A stretch of 64,000 nucleotides of DNA from Bacillus sp. V2I10. Lineage in GTDB: Bacteria; Bacillota; Bacilli; Bacillales; Bacillaceae. The stretch lies in NCBI RefSeq assembly GCF_030817055.1, contig NZ_JAUSYV010000001.1, positions 4,674,001-4,738,000 on the forward strand, in the 5' to 3' direction. A model generated the notes under the pieces. The model was not told the origin of the DNA. It did not search any database and was given only the letters and a program-made list of their open reading frames with translations. Positions within the stretch are counted from its first letter, which is position 1. Each line of letters starts with the position of its first letter. Of the stretch, positions 13,832 to 25,300 are shown one piece after another. Both the position numbers and the translations under genes were made by a program.

Positions 13832-16800
13832 CTACATCACTTCAAGCTGAACAACCGTCCCATTTCCAGTTGGCGCAGCAGGCACAACAATAAGCTTTCT
13901 CGGCAGTCTGGCCCGAAGCTCCTGAACATGGCTGATCACACCTACAGCAAGATTGTCAGACTGAAGTTTTTCAAGAGCTGATATAACTGTTTCAAGAAGC
14001 TCTCCATCAAGCGTCCCAAACCCTTCATCAAGGAAGAAAAATTGCAGAGGATATTCCCCTCTCAGCTGAATTTGCGAGGATAATGATAAAGCTAATGCAA
14101 GGGAAGTCAGGAACGTTTCTCCGCCGGATAAGCTTGTGACAGGACGTCTCACTCCTCCATTTGCATCATCTCTCATAATAAACCCGCCGCCTGAATCTAC
14201 TTCAATGGCATAACGCTGCCTCGTCAATTGGCCTAAACGTTCTGATGCATCCTCTGCGACTATATGAAGCTGCTCTTCTGCTAAAAATTCCACAAAACCA
14301 TTGCCCTTAAAGACAGTCTGAAGCTTTTCAAGCCGGGCAGTCAGGCCGTCAAGTTCCAGGCGCTTTTCTTCAATTTCCATAAAGCGTTTATGCTTTTCAT
14401 TCAGCAGCTGCAATGCTTTTGCCGCAGCTCCTTTTTCTTCCGCTGCGAGATCAATCTGATCCTTGCTTTCCAACTTGAGCTGCTTAATGTCTGTCCATTT
14501 TTCAAGGCTGACAGAACGATTATTCAATTTTGCTTCTACACGTTTTAAGTCTGCCAGCACTTGTTTCATTTTATCCTGATAGGAATCAATTTCTTCTTTC
14601 ATATTCTGCTTCTCTGCAGATGAAACCAGTGCTTTCACAGCAGCTTCAATATCTGCGAATGGAGTCGCTTGCTTAACCTGCTCCCATTTCGCTTTAGCCT
14701 GGGTTGAACGCAGCTCTGCATGTTCAAATGCCTTCTCTGCAGCGTGGCTGCTGCTTTCAGCCTTTTGTACATCCTGCAGAGCAGTCTGCCATTCGTTGTA
14801 GAGATTTTTTTCCTTTTGAACAAGCTCTTCTAATGTACGCTCCGTTTCTTTCAGCAAGGAGGCAATGTCACTGTTTACTGTCTCTTGACTCAGCCTTTTC
14901 TGCTTTTCGTCTGCTGCCTGCTGCTTATTTTGAATCGAAGCTGAAAGCTCAATCTGATTGTTTTTGATTTGCTGGGCTTCGTGCTCCAGCTGTTTGATTT
15001 GCTTTTCTTTTTCTTCAATAAATTGAACGCTTATTTTCACTCTTGCTTTCAGGTCTTCAAGAACGGCATCCTTTTCACTGATCTGCCTCTGCTTTTCTTC
15101 TGCCTGTTCAAAGGAGATCCCGCTGAACTGCTTGTTCCATTTTTCAAGTCCAGCAAGATATTCGGAGTCAATTTGACCATGCTTTTCATTCATTTCCTTT
15201 AACTCTTCTTCACTGTTCTTTTGAGTATAAAGGGACCGATTGATTTTCTCCTGCCATTCTCTTTCGATGCTTTGAAGCTTTTGAAACCGTTCTTTCGTTT
15301 GCAGAAAATCCTGGTTTAGTGCTTTATACTCCGTACGGGGATCAATATCCTGGTTCTCTTCATCATTTAATGAAACAACCAGTTCCGATAAAAAGGGATA
15401 GGCAGAAATCATTTCTCTTGAGAGTTCTTCCCATTTTTCTTTTAAGTGCTGAAGATGAGCGCTGATTGTTACATCTTCAGCTGTTTTCTTTTCAAGCTCC
15501 TCAACTAGTGAACCTGATGTCTCTAATACATCTGTCTCTTTGGCAGGCTCTGGATGATGTGCCGCGCCGCATACCGGACAGGGATCACCATGTGAAAGAT
15601 ATTTTGCAAGCTGTACCGCCATTTTCTGATCACGCTGTTTTTCGGCTTTGTTTTTTTCATCCAAAAGATGCCGTTTGCGTGTTTCAGCCTGATGCTGATG
15701 CACGTTAAGAAGCTCACAGCTTCTATGATAAAATTGCTGAACTTCGCCGTAGCATTCCTTGATTTTGTTGCCGTATGCCCCGTGCTTCAGTCTTGCGTCC
15801 CTCAGCTGTTCTTCTGCATGCTTTACAAGAGTCTCTTTTTTATCCGCTCTCTTCCTCCACTCAGCTAAGGATGCCTCCATATTGGCGAGGTGAAACCTTT
15901 GCTCGGATGCCATCCGCATTTGTTCTCTCTCTTGAACAGTAACAGTGTTCTGATCCATTTGATCTTTTAGCGTCTTTTGCTTTTCAAGCGCTTTTTTTAA
16001 TAATTCATTTGCCCGCTCTACTGCTTCTTCCCGCTGCTTTAGATCTTTCGACGCCTCATTAGCCTTTTCCATCAATTCCTTAATGACAGTTAACTCATTA
16101 TTAAGGTCTTTCTCCAATTCCCTAAGCTGTAATAGCTGTTCTTTTCTCGCCACTAAAACAGGTTCTTCTGCAGCTTTCTTTTCACGTACTTGCTCATAGG
16201 AGTTCACGATTTGAGCATAACGGTGCTTGTGCTGCAAAAGGACTTGCTGCAGTTCTTTCATTTGTGCGCTGCTGTTGTTCTTTTCTTGTTCAGCTGAATG
16301 AAGCGCCTCTGCATATGGCTTGACGTAGTCTGCTTTCTCCGCAGCTTCAAGACGTTCCGAAAGTGCAGCAATGTCATTTTTTTGCTGCTCAAGGCCTGAC
16401 TGTATGCTTTCATACTCTCCCTTTTCAAGCTGAAGCTGCCACACTTCTTCGTACTCTTCATATTGTTTGACTGTTTGATCGTATTCTTTTTGTCTTTTTT
16501 CAAAAAGCATATTTGCCCCTTGCAGCTCTTGTTCAGCAAGATTAACGGCTTCACTTGAAGCATCTCCAAGCCCCGCCTGTTCAGCTGTCAGTTCGTTTTG
16601 CTTCCCTTTGGCATGCAGCAATCTTTTTCTAAGCTTTTTAACGAGCTCATCCCCATACTGCTCTAAATGAAACAAACGCTGCAGCATCTGCCTTCTTTCC
16701 GCTCCCTTTAAGGACAGGAATTCAGCAAATTTTCCTTGCGGAAGAACGACCGCTCTTGTGAAATCATCAATTGTCAGACCAAGGAGATCATACACTTTTT

Positions 16801-17191
16801 CATTTACTTCTGCCGCTTTATCAGCAAGAACTACGCTTTCTTCGGTATGCTCCATGATGCGGCAAAGCGAAGTTTTAACGCGCTGCTCATCTGTGCGCTT
16901 AAACATTCTTTCAACAGAATATCGTCTGGAGCTGCTTGCATTCTCAAGTTCAAATGTAAAAGATACGTGAAGGGCATTCTCCGCATGATTTAAAATTCCC
17001 TGAGTGTTATTGGCTGCCCGCTCTACTTTTCCGTACAAAGCAAGTGTCATCGCATCAAGAATAGAGGATTTTCCGCTTCCTGTCGGGCCGAATATGCCAA
17101 ACACGCCGCCTTCACAAAGAGAACTGAAGTCAATAACCTGCTTTTCTCTAAAACTGTGCAATCCTGAAATGGTAAGAGATATTGGCTTCAT
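13832..17191 (-). CDS. sbcC: Exonuclease SbcCD subunit C
   Basis: A 1119-residue SMC-like ATPase of the SbcCD (Rad50-Mre11) nuclease, which opens hairpins and processes protein-blocked double-strand ends. Walker A is GPTGSGKSSILDAM near residue 35. Two long coiled coils flank a zinc hook DPCPVCGAAHHPEP near residue 547. The ABC signature SLSGGETFLTSLALALSLS and Walker B LQFFFLDEGFGTLD are at the C-terminus. The N-terminus MKPISLTISGLHSFREKQVI is typical. Its ATG overlaps the sbcD TGA by 4 nt, so the two are co-translated. The opposite-strand and other-frame ORFs inside it are shadows. Confidence 0.95.
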   Translation of the reverse strand: MKPISLTISGLHSFREKQVIDFSSLCEGGVFGIFGPTGSGKSSILDAMTLALYGKVERAANNTQGILNHAENALHVSFTFELENASSSRRYSVERMFKRTDEQRVKTSLCRIMEHTEESVVLADKAAEVNEKVYDLLGLTIDDFTRAVVLPQGKFAEFLSLKGAERRQMLQRLFHLEQYGDELVKKLRKRLLHAKGKQNELTAEQAGLGDASSEAVNLAEQELQGANMLFEKRQKEYDQTVKQYEEYEEVWQLQLEKGEYESIQSGLEQQKNDIAALSERLEAAEKADYVKPYAEALHSAEQEKNNSSAQMKELQQVLLQHKHRYAQIVNSYEQVREKKAAEEPVLVARKEQLLQLRELEKDLNNELTVIKELMEKANEASKDLKQREEAVERANELLKKALEKQKTLKDQMDQNTVTVQEREQMRMASEQRFHLANMEASLAEWRKRADKKETLVKHAEEQLRDARLKHGAYGNKIKECYGEVQQFYHRSCELLNVHQHQAETRKRHLLDEKNKAEKQRDQKMAVQLAKYLSHGDPCPVCGAAHHPEPAKETDVLETSGSLVEELEKKTAEDVTISAHLQHLKEKWEELSREMISAYPFLSELVVSLNDEENQDIDPRTEYKALNQDFLQTKERFQKLQSIEREWQEKINRSLYTQKNSEEELKEMNEKHGQIDSEYLAGLEKWNKQFSGISFEQAEEKQRQISEKDAVLEDLKARVKISVQFIEEKEKQIKQLEHEAQQIKNNQIELSASIQNKQQAADEKQKRLSQETVNSDIASLLKETERTLEELVQKEKNLYNEWQTALQDVQKAESSSHAAEKAFEHAELRSTQAKAKWEQVKQATPFADIEAAVKALVSSAEKQNMKEEIDSYQDKMKQVLADLKRVEAKLNNRSVSLEKWTDIKQLKLESKDQIDLAAEEKGAAAKALQLLNEKHKRFMEIEEKRLELDGLTARLEKLQTVFKGNGFVEFLAEEQLHIVAEDASERLGQLTRQRYAIEVDSGGGFIMRDDANGGVRRPVTSLSGGETFLTSLALALSLSSQIQLRGEYPLQFFFLDEGFGTLDGELLETVISALEKLQSDNLAVGVISHVQELRARLPRKLIVVPAAPTGNGTVVQLEVM

Positions 17192-18369
17192 TCCTTATCC
17201 TCCTCTTCTTCGGGCTCATCGTGAATCATATCCAGAAAGAGCTTCATCGTTTCCTGATCGGGCTTCGCCCCGCCTGTCTGCTGCTCATAAAACTTGGCGA
17301 AAAGCTCATCTATAGGGAGATTCGCTCTGCTTTCCCGGCTTTGTTCATTTATGCTTTTTTCAAAGACAGGACGGATATGCACAAAACCGGGGTGAGAATT
17401 TCGCAATCTATGAATCTCTTCAAGTGACAGCGTATCTTTTAAATGGACTTCTAAATCAATCCAGGCATTTTGATCTTTTCCGTCCTCAAGCCACTGATGC
17501 ACCTGCTGCAAGCCATCTTGAGCTCTCCATTTTACTAATGGTTTTCCGCTTGACAGCAAGATTTCAGAAACTTGAGCCTGTCCTCCTGGCTCTATGTCTA
17601 TAATGGAGACCGATTTGGCATAGCCTGATTCTGAAAAACTGTAGGCAAGAGGCGAACCTGAGTATCTTGCCATTGTGCCCGCGCGCTTTAGAGTCTGCGG
17701 GCGGTGCAGATGCCCAAGCGCCACATACTGCGCTTTTTCAGGAAGGCTTGAAGCTGCTACCGTATATGCGCCTCCCACTTCGATCGGACGTTCAGAATCA
17801 GTGGAGCTTCCCCCGGCTACATAGATATGACTCATTGCCAGATTAACTGTATCACTTCTGAATTGCCCTGCCATATATGCGAATAAATCCCGTATTCGTT
17901 CATCATAGGAATTTCGCAAAAGAATTTCATCATGACTGTCTGAGAGCACCTCTTTTAATCTTGCTTCTGAAGGGTAAGCAAGCGCCGCCATCATCATTGA
18001 TTGATCGGCAGCTGGCACATCCACGGTTATAACGCCTGAGGCCGGGTATCCAATCAGATGGATACCCTGTGTGTCTGCAAGCGGTGAAGCTGCCTGCAGC
18101 CGTTCAGGGTTGTCATGGTTGCCCGCTATTACAACGACAGGACGGCGGCCTTTATCTGAAAGCCTCGAGATGCTTTCATAAAAGAGCTGTTCCGCCGCTG
18201 CCGGAGGATTCACGGTATCAAAGGCATCTCCTGCCATAACGACCGCATCCGCTTTTTCATCAATGACAATCTGCGATAGCTCGTCTAAAAATTGGGCCTG
18301 CTCGCCCAGACGGCTTCTCCCTTCAAGCGTTCGGCCTAAATGCCAGTCTGCTGTGTGCAGAATCCGCAT
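17188..18369 (-). CDS. sbcD: Exonuclease SbcCD subunit D
   Basis: A 393-residue metallophosphoesterase, the nuclease partner of SbcC. It shows the phosphoesterase motifs HTADWHLGR (residues 5-13), AGDAFD, AGNHDNPERL and the later GHLHRPQ, which together bind two Mn ions. The acidic C-terminus DEPEEEEDKE is unremarkable. AAGGAAGGGAAATC precedes the ATG. It lies upstream of sbcC in one operon. A gap of about 250 bp holding two stem-loop repeats separates it from addA, where B. subtilis has a closer junction. Confidence 0.95.
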   Translation of the reverse strand: MRILHTADWHLGRTLEGRSRLGEQAQFLDELSQIVIDEKADAVVMAGDAFDTVNPPAAAEQLFYESISRLSDKGRRPVVVIAGNHDNPERLQAASPLADTQGIHLIGYPASGVITVDVPAADQSMMMAALAYPSEARLKEVLSDSHDEILLRNSYDERIRDLFAYMAGQFRSDTVNLAMSHIYVAGGSSTDSERPIEVGGAYTVAASSLPEKAQYVALGHLHRPQTLKRAGTMARYSGSPLAYSFSESGYAKSVSIIDIEPGGQAQVSEILLSSGKPLVKWRAQDGLQQVHQWLEDGKDQNAWIDLEVHLKDTLSLEEIHRLRNSHPGFVHIRPVFEKSINEQSRESRANLPIDELFAKFYEQQTGGAKPDQETMKLFLDMIHDEPEEEEDKE

Positions 18370-18395
18370 AGAGATTTCCCTTCCTTTCTATTAAA

Positions 18396-18465
18396 TGCAA
18401 GCGCCCTTTTAGCTCCGACATACAGATGCTGGATTTGTTCTGGCCGGTGAGTTGGGCGATGCAGC
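18396..18465. repeat. AAGCGC-type stem-loop repeat, diverged copy
   Basis: TGCAAGCGCCCTTTTAGCTC pairs imperfectly with CTGGCCGGTGAGTTGGGCGA further on. It is one of three related elements in this part of the window (see 18495 and 25842). Confidence 0.5.
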
Positions 18466-18494
18466 AAAAATTTATACTTTCTTATCTATTAAGA

Positions 18495-18570
18495 AAAGCG
18501 CAAGCGCCCCTGGTCAGCTCAGCCATTTGTGAAGGAGCCGTTCTGACCGGAGAGCCAGGCGCTTGCGCTT
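18495..18570. repeat. AAGCGCAAGCGCC stem-loop repeat
   Basis: AAGCGCAAGCGCCCCTGG at the left pairs with CCAGGCGCTTGCGCTT at the right, making a long hairpin with an internal imperfect stem. Such elements recur in Bacillaceae intergenic regions. Here it lies between addA and sbcD. Confidence 0.65.
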
Positions 18571-18623
18571 GCTAATCTATCAATTTTTCAAGCTAAAAAA
18601 GAAGAGCCTTTCTTCCTCATTTG

Positions 18624-21600
18624 CTAGATTTCAAGTACATGTCCTCCATCAAAAAAGTAAAGAACTTTTGATGAAAGAGGTTTCTTCGTTATTTTTTCAA
18701 TGGCTTTTCCGTAAAGATCAAGCTGAACCCTGTAGCGTTTCGCTAAAATAGGACGTGCCTGCTGAAATCCTCCCGGATACTTTCCTTGAATGGCATCTGT
18801 TTTGTAATCGATCAAAACAACACCATCTTTGTCTTCAAATAAACAGTCAATTACCCCTTGAATCAAGACATGTTCACCCATTGCTTCTTCATATAGTTCT
18901 TCCGCAGGCAATGCATAACTGAAGGGAACCTCCCTCTCAATTCGGTCTGCTTTTTGAAGTCTTTTTCCAATATCCGTCTGGAAAAAATGAACAATGGAGT
19001 CAATTTCAATGCTGCCAGCCTGTTCTTTCGTCAGAATTTCTTTCGTGATAAGCTCCTGTATCTTTTGTTCGGTATTTTTGGACGTTACCGGTTCTCTCAG
19101 GTTGAGCTGCTGCATGACAGCATGCATAGCTGTCCCTTTTTCTGCAGCCGTGAGCGATTTTTTCTGCATGAATTTTGGACGGTCATACATAAAGGTGTCT
19201 TTCTGAGTCCGCAGAATGGTTTCATCACTGTATTCATCTCTGAATTCCTGCTGCCTTTTCACTTCCGATACAGATTGCTTTGAACGGAATACGGTGGCAA
19301 ACTGATGCTGATACGTCCATGATAACCGGGCTTTTATTTGATCTTGATAATCTGACTGCTGTGCAACAGGTTCAAGGTTCTTCAAAGCACTTAGCATTTC
19401 CTGATCGTACTTTTTCTCCTCTTTTTGACTGTCATACAGTTCCTCTTCATCCATGATGGTAATTTCCCAACTTGATGGGTGGTCCAGAATGAAAGGACTA
19501 GTCTCTTCGCTATTCTCCCTGAGCCTTTCTGCATCCTCGTGCCGGACTAATGCAGGACCGATCCAGTCAAGATACGATTTCGCCTGTGCCCGTTCAAAAT
19601 CCGGGAGCAGCCACTCTTCTTGAGTCATTGAATTTTGCCAATCAGACAGCGTTTTTCCGGCATCTTTTAAAGTGCCAACTAAGAAAAGTTTCTCTTTTGC
19701 ACGTGTTAAAGCTACATACAAAACACGGAGCTCTTCTGACAGCAGTTCAATTTTCATTTTTTTCTTCATGGCAGAGAGCGGCAAGGTTGGATAGCTGATT
19801 CGAAGGGACGGCTGAATCAGCTTCGTAGCAAATCCAAGTTCCTTATCGAGCAAATATTTTTTATTCATATCCATCATATTAAACTGTCTTGCAAGCCCTG
19901 CAACGAATACGACCGGAAACTCCAGTCCTTTGCTGCTGTGAATGGTCATCAGCCTGACCACATCTTCCTGTTCTCCAAGAGCTCTTGCAGCACCAAGGTC
20001 ATCACCGCGTTCTTGCATGCGCTCGATAAAGCGAAGGAAACGAAAAAGTCCTCTGAAGGTTGTTGCTTCATACTGGCGGGCTCTGTCATAAAGCGCCCGC
20101 AAATTTGCCTGCCGCTGCTTACCGCCCGGCATTCCTCCGACATAATTAAAAAATTTCGTATCCCGGTACAGCTGCCAGATTAATTCGGAAACTGAGCCCA
20201 TGCGAGCGAGTTCCCTCCATGTTTGCAGCTGATTATAAAATGACTGCAGTCTTCTGCTGAGTGCAGCGTCTTCCATGGACGCTTCCGATAAGAAAATTTT
20301 TAATGCTTCAAAATACGCGCCTTTTTTTGAATACGTCCGGATGATTGCCAGTTCATTTGTATTCAGTCCAACAACAGGCGATCTTAAAACGGATGCAAGC
20401 GGAACGTCCTGGTATGGATTATCAATCACTTTGAGCAGTGACATCATAATAGCGACTTCAGTTGCTTCAAAATAGCCGCCTGAGAGGTTGGCATACACAG
20501 GAATGCCTTCCTGCTTAAACTCCTCAATAATTTGGGGCGCCCATGGCATAGAGCGGAGCAGGATCACAACATCTCTGTATGTGATGTTCCGGGTTCCGCC
20601 GATTTTGCGGTCATAAATCTGAAATTTATCCTGAATCATGCCGCGGATTTTCTTTGCCATGACTCTTGCTTCAAGCTGAACGGTCTGAAGTTCTTCAGGA
20701 TGGAATTGTGCATCATCCTCTGAATCGTCCTCTTCCTCATCTTTGCCGCGGTTTATAAGCAGAAGTTCAGCCCGCATTTTCTCAGAATCCGGATAAGACG
20801 CCCCAAGCTTCAGCTCAGCATCAAGGTCGTAGGCTACTTCCCCAACCTTCTCTCCCATCATCTGTTTGAAAAGGAAGTTTGTGCCGTCGATTACTTCTGA
20901 ACGGCTTCTGAAGTTTTTGGATAAATCGATGCGGAGGCCGCTGTACTGTCCTTCTTTTGAGAAGGTTTTATATTTGCTTAAAAATAAGAACGGCTCAGCA
21001 AGACGGAATCTGTAGATTGATTGTTTTACATCCCCTACCATAAACAGGTTTCCCGGACCCCTTTTTGTTACTAGCTTGAGAATGGTTTCCTGAACAAGAT
21101 TTGTATCCTGATATTCATCAACAAGAACCTCTTCAAACTGATTTTGATAATCAAGAGCGGCTTCACTTGCTTGCAGATTACCAAGCTCATCTGGTGTTCC
21201 AAGAATTTGAAGGCAGTAGTGCTCGAGATCTGAGAAATCAACAATTCCTTTTTGCTTTTTCATTTCATCAAAACGTGCACCAAACAGCTTCACAAGCCCT
21301 GTAAGTGTTTCAATGACAGGTTTTAATTCCCGTAAATCCTGCAAATGGCTTTCATAAGAACGTCCAAACAGCTCTTCCTGCAGCTGTTCAATCTGTTTTT
21401 TTGCTGAATTTCGCAGCGCTGTAGTCTGTTCCAGCAATTCCTTGCTGTATTCAGAACCCCTGCATGCCTTTGCCCGTGAAAATGACGTCAGCGCCATTTT
21501 CCCCGCCAATTCCTGCCAAGAATCCTTTACTTCAATCAGTTCCTGAACCTGTCTGATATCATCGGTCAGATTTTCCGCACGCGGAGCGGGACCGCCCGGT

Positions 21601-22331
21601 TTTTCAGTCAGTGCAAGCGCCCGCTGCAGTTTTTCGAGACTGCTTGTAAGCTGCATGGATATATCTGCAGTAAGATATGGGAAAAACGGCAAGTTTTCAA
21701 GCCGTTCTTCTTCGCCGTACACCTTTGCAAGCTCGTCAAGCCACATTGAAGGATTCGGATGTGAACGCGAAAATTGATAGAGTGCACGTATAAGCGTCTG
21801 CAGGTCTGAATCACTTCTATCTGTTGTATAGCGGTCTACTAGATCAAAAAAAGCTTCATTATCTGCAAGGCTGTATTGTTCTTCAAAAATATCATCGAGC
21901 ACCTCATCAATCAGGAGCTGTCCCTCTGTTTCATCTGCAATCCGGAAGCCCGGATCCAAATCGATTAAGTAATAGTATTTCCTCACCACATTCAAGCAGA
22001 AGGAATGAAGCGTAGAAATTGCTGCCCGATTTAAAAGGGACAGTTGTCTTCTCAAATGAAGGGAAGAGGGGTTTTCCTTTAATGCTTTTTCAAGCGCTTC
22101 GCCGATCCGGTTTCTCATTTCTGCCGCAGACGCATTCGTGAAAGTTGCGACTAATAGCCGGTCCACATCGACCGGATTTTCTTTTGAAATGATTTTGCGG
22201 ATGATTCTCTCTACGAGCACCGCTGTTTTTCCTGATCCTGCAGCTGCTGCCACAAGAATATCCTGCCCGCCTGAGACGATCGCTTTCCATTGATCATCTG
22301 TCCACTGGCTGTCACTTGGTTTCGGTATCAT
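18624..22331 (-). CDS. addA: AddAB helicase-nuclease subunit A
   Basis: A 1235-residue UvrD/Rep-type (SF1) helicase with a C-terminal RecB-family nuclease, the functional counterpart of RecB in Firmicutes; with AddB it resects double-strand breaks for RecA. Walker A is VAAAAGSGKTAVLVERII near the N-terminus. VLVDEYQDTN is the Walker B/motif II, with VGDVKQSIYRFR, LMTIHSSKGLEFPVVF and LYVALTRAKEKLFL as later helicase motifs. The nuclease core is VIDCLFEDKDGVVLIDYKTD near the C-terminus. I use the ATG at 22331 (MIPKPSDSQWTDDQ), preceded by GGGGGAAG, rather than a start 57 bp upstream. It overlaps the end of addB by 20 bp. Confidence 0.95.
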   Translation of the reverse strand: MIPKPSDSQWTDDQWKAIVSGGQDILVAAAAGSGKTAVLVERIIRKIISKENPVDVDRLLVATFTNASAAEMRNRIGEALEKALKENPSSLHLRRQLSLLNRAAISTLHSFCLNVVRKYYYLIDLDPGFRIADETEGQLLIDEVLDDIFEEQYSLADNEAFFDLVDRYTTDRSDSDLQTLIRALYQFSRSHPNPSMWLDELAKVYGEEERLENLPFFPYLTADISMQLTSSLEKLQRALALTEKPGGPAPRAENLTDDIRQVQELIEVKDSWQELAGKMALTSFSRAKACRGSEYSKELLEQTTALRNSAKKQIEQLQEELFGRSYESHLQDLRELKPVIETLTGLVKLFGARFDEMKKQKGIVDFSDLEHYCLQILGTPDELGNLQASEAALDYQNQFEEVLVDEYQDTNLVQETILKLVTKRGPGNLFMVGDVKQSIYRFRLAEPFLFLSKYKTFSKEGQYSGLRIDLSKNFRSRSEVIDGTNFLFKQMMGEKVGEVAYDLDAELKLGASYPDSEKMRAELLLINRGKDEEEDDSEDDAQFHPEELQTVQLEARVMAKKIRGMIQDKFQIYDRKIGGTRNITYRDVVILLRSMPWAPQIIEEFKQEGIPVYANLSGGYFEATEVAIMMSLLKVIDNPYQDVPLASVLRSPVVGLNTNELAIIRTYSKKGAYFEALKIFLSEASMEDAALSRRLQSFYNQLQTWRELARMGSVSELIWQLYRDTKFFNYVGGMPGGKQRQANLRALYDRARQYEATTFRGLFRFLRFIERMQERGDDLGAARALGEQEDVVRLMTIHSSKGLEFPVVFVAGLARQFNMMDMNKKYLLDKELGFATKLIQPSLRISYPTLPLSAMKKKMKIELLSEELRVLYVALTRAKEKLFLVGTLKDAGKTLSDWQNSMTQEEWLLPDFERAQAKSYLDWIGPALVRHEDAERLRENSEETSPFILDHPSSWEITIMDEEELYDSQKEEKKYDQEMLSALKNLEPVAQQSDYQDQIKARLSWTYQHQFATVFRSKQSVSEVKRQQEFRDEYSDETILRTQKDTFMYDRPKFMQKKSLTAAEKGTAMHAVMQQLNLREPVTSKNTEQKIQELITKEILTKEQAGSIEIDSIVHFFQTDIGKRLQKADRIEREVPFSYALPAEELYEEAMGEHVLIQGVIDCLFEDKDGVVLIDYKTDAIQGKYPGGFQQARPILAKRYRVQLDLYGKAIEKITKKPLSSKVLYFFDGGHVLEI

Positions 22332-25300
22332 TCTCTTCCCCCCCTGCTTCGTTCCGCAATCTAGTGAGAATAACATCATTTTTGTCATCCTTCAGCATGC
22401 GGTATTGATTTTCCGCCAATGATTGATCAAATTGACAGACTGACTTAAAGGAGCAAAACGTGCATGGCACTTTCTCCTTCATTTTGTATGGAGCGATGTC
22501 AACAACTCCGTTTGTAATATCGGTTCCTATGCTTTGGAAAATGGAGCGCACATGACCGCGGAGCAAATCAAATTCGCCTTCGCTTGCAATCGCAGAGTCA
22601 GACCTGAAGCCGCCATCCTTTTTAAGGCCGGCAGATACAATTTTCGAAAGACCGCTGTCTAATGTCTGATCCATTAACCGTACAGCTTCCTCATCTCCAA
22701 GGAGCAGCCCCTTCATTTTGAACTTCTTGAAAATCTCCTCTTCAATTTTATCCTGAGGCAGCTGAGATGCAGTCTGAATCATCGGATCATGCACGTGGAA
22801 ATAAAGCACGCCTGCAGGAGTCGCTTCCACTCCAAGCCAGCTTTTAGAATGTGTAATAATCACATCTAAATACGTCAGCATTTGCAGGGCCAGTCCGTAA
22901 TACACCTCTGCTAGATTCAGAGCTTTATCGCTTGATTTAAAATCAACGATTCGGAGAAGAACCCCTTTAGAGCTTTCCGCCTTATCCACGCGGTCAATCC
23001 TTCCGATCAATTCCATCGTGCATCCATTATCAAGCTGAAAACGGATAGGAGGCAGCGGACCGCCTTTGCCAAAACCGAGCTCAAGACCGGCCGGCGCAAA
23101 TCCGCTTGCCTTCGCATGCTCGCTTAAAATAGACGATGCTCTCGTTATAATGCTGACAAGCTTTCTTTTTAAATAGTGATGACGGTTTGAGCTTAATAGA
23201 ATTTCCCTTTGAAGCCTTGGAGCCAGCGTTTCAACTGCATCATGGGAAAGACGGGCACACTGGTCTTTCGATAAATCCTTCCAATCAAGCTTTAATTGAT
23301 GCATGCGATCTGAAATCAGCTTTAATGCAGAGTGAAACATCTGACCGATATCCGGTGCCTCCAAGCGGAAATATTGCCGTTCCTTTAGCTTTAATCCGTG
23401 CGTTGCATAATGGGAAAACGCGCAGGCCTTAAACATTTCCATCCGCGAAACACTTCCTTGAATGTGCTCGCCGTACAGCTCTCTGCTGATATCTGATTGC
23501 AGCGTTTCTGCCTCGTTTCGGTAAAACAGGCTTCCCACGACTTTTGATAACGTCTCTTTTTGTTCCTGCTGGGTAAAATACGTATACGTATCCCACCAGA
23601 TGGAGCTGATTGGATAGCTTCGTTTCCAGGCTTGAAGCTGGGATGTCAAATAAGATATCGTAACATCTTCATTCACAATGAAGGACAGCTGCTCCTCTTC
23701 AGGCAGCTCCTCAGGCTCATTTATAAAGATTTCCGTTTGAATGTCCGGAAATAAATCTCTTAACCTTTTTATGATCATGGAAGGCAGCAAAGCTTTTCCC
23801 TCTTCATCTGCAAGAGGATAGGAGATATACAGCTCATGGGATGCGCCAGCCAATGCTAAATAAATGATAAAACTCTCATCTAAAAGCTGCTCGCGCGCAG
23901 TTGGCGCAAGCTCAATCCCCTGATGATGGAGGGACATCCGGTCTTCCTCTGTCAGCACGCCTTTTTCCATCGGTCTAGCAGGAAGGACACCATCATTCGC
24001 ACCAACAACAAATGAAATCTTTACGTTAAGCAGCCTTGATCGTTCTAAGCTTGCGATGACAACCTGATCAATTGCTGGCGGAACCAGCGCAAACTTCATT
24101 GCTTCAAGACCCGTTTCAATCATTTCAGAAAATAGCTTGCGGGAAAGGGAATGCTCATTCATCATCTCAGCAAACTCATCAAGCATTCCTGTTACAGCAC
24201 TCCATACTTGTGCATGTTCTCTTGCCTCGATCAGTCTTCCCGCTTCCTCAGCCTCCACTCTCAGCTGCTCAAGCTTAAGCGGGATATCCAGCTCTTCAAG
24301 AAACAGGTACAGAGCCTCAGCCATGCCGATGCCGTTTTTAGCACCTTTCATTCTTTGCGCGAGTCCGTGCAGCGGCCGGACAACCAGATCCCTTAGCTGA
24401 TTGATCATTTCTTCCATTTCATTTTCTTCATCTGTTCTGACATACTCATCGTCCAGAGAATAGTATCTGCGGTAAACAAAGCGTTCTTCCTTCGTCCATT
24501 TGCTGCCCTGAATCCCATATGAAAGCACGTAGTTTTCAAACTGATCCATTTTTTCCCGCATTTCCTGCTTGTCGGCCTCAAGAGGAAGAAGGAGTTCTGT
24601 TTTAATGCAGCGGAAAACCGCTTCATAGCGCCAGTTGCCATTCAAGATTTCCAGTGCGGATCTGATCAGTTCAATGACAGGGTGATTCAGCATTGAACGC
24701 TTTTGATCGATAAAAAATGGAATCTCATAATCTCTGAACACTTGTTCAATTAAGTCCTGATAGTCTCCGATATTCCGAATTAAAACGGCAAGATCTTTGT
24801 AGCGGTAACTTTCATTCATAACAAAACCGCGGATTTTTCTGGCTATCCCTTCTATCTCTGAGCGGCGTGACGCGGCCTGGGCAATCACCGCGTTTGTTTT
24901 CCCTTCGTACGGCTTTACTGGTCTTGACTCAAGATATCGTTCAAGATGGGCAAGAGACGGACGTTCTATAAATCTCGGCATCTCGTTTAATACGAGCACC
25001 TCATCCACATCCATCTTTGATTCTTCAGCAAGCATTGAGAGCTTATGATAGGTCATTCCCGTCATTCTGAATAAATGCAGCTCATGCGGCAGATGCTCAT
25101 GAAACGGCTTGTCCGCTGTAAGTGCTATGGTTACGCTTTTCGCATGATTCATAAATGCCGTGATCACTTCATACTCCTGCGGTGTAAAGCTGTGAAATCC
25201 ATCTATATAAATATCAGCACTTTGAATATAAGATGATTCGGCAATTTTCTCTGCCAAAAGCTTGAGATAATCCTCTGAATCAACATATGTTCCGCTGAGT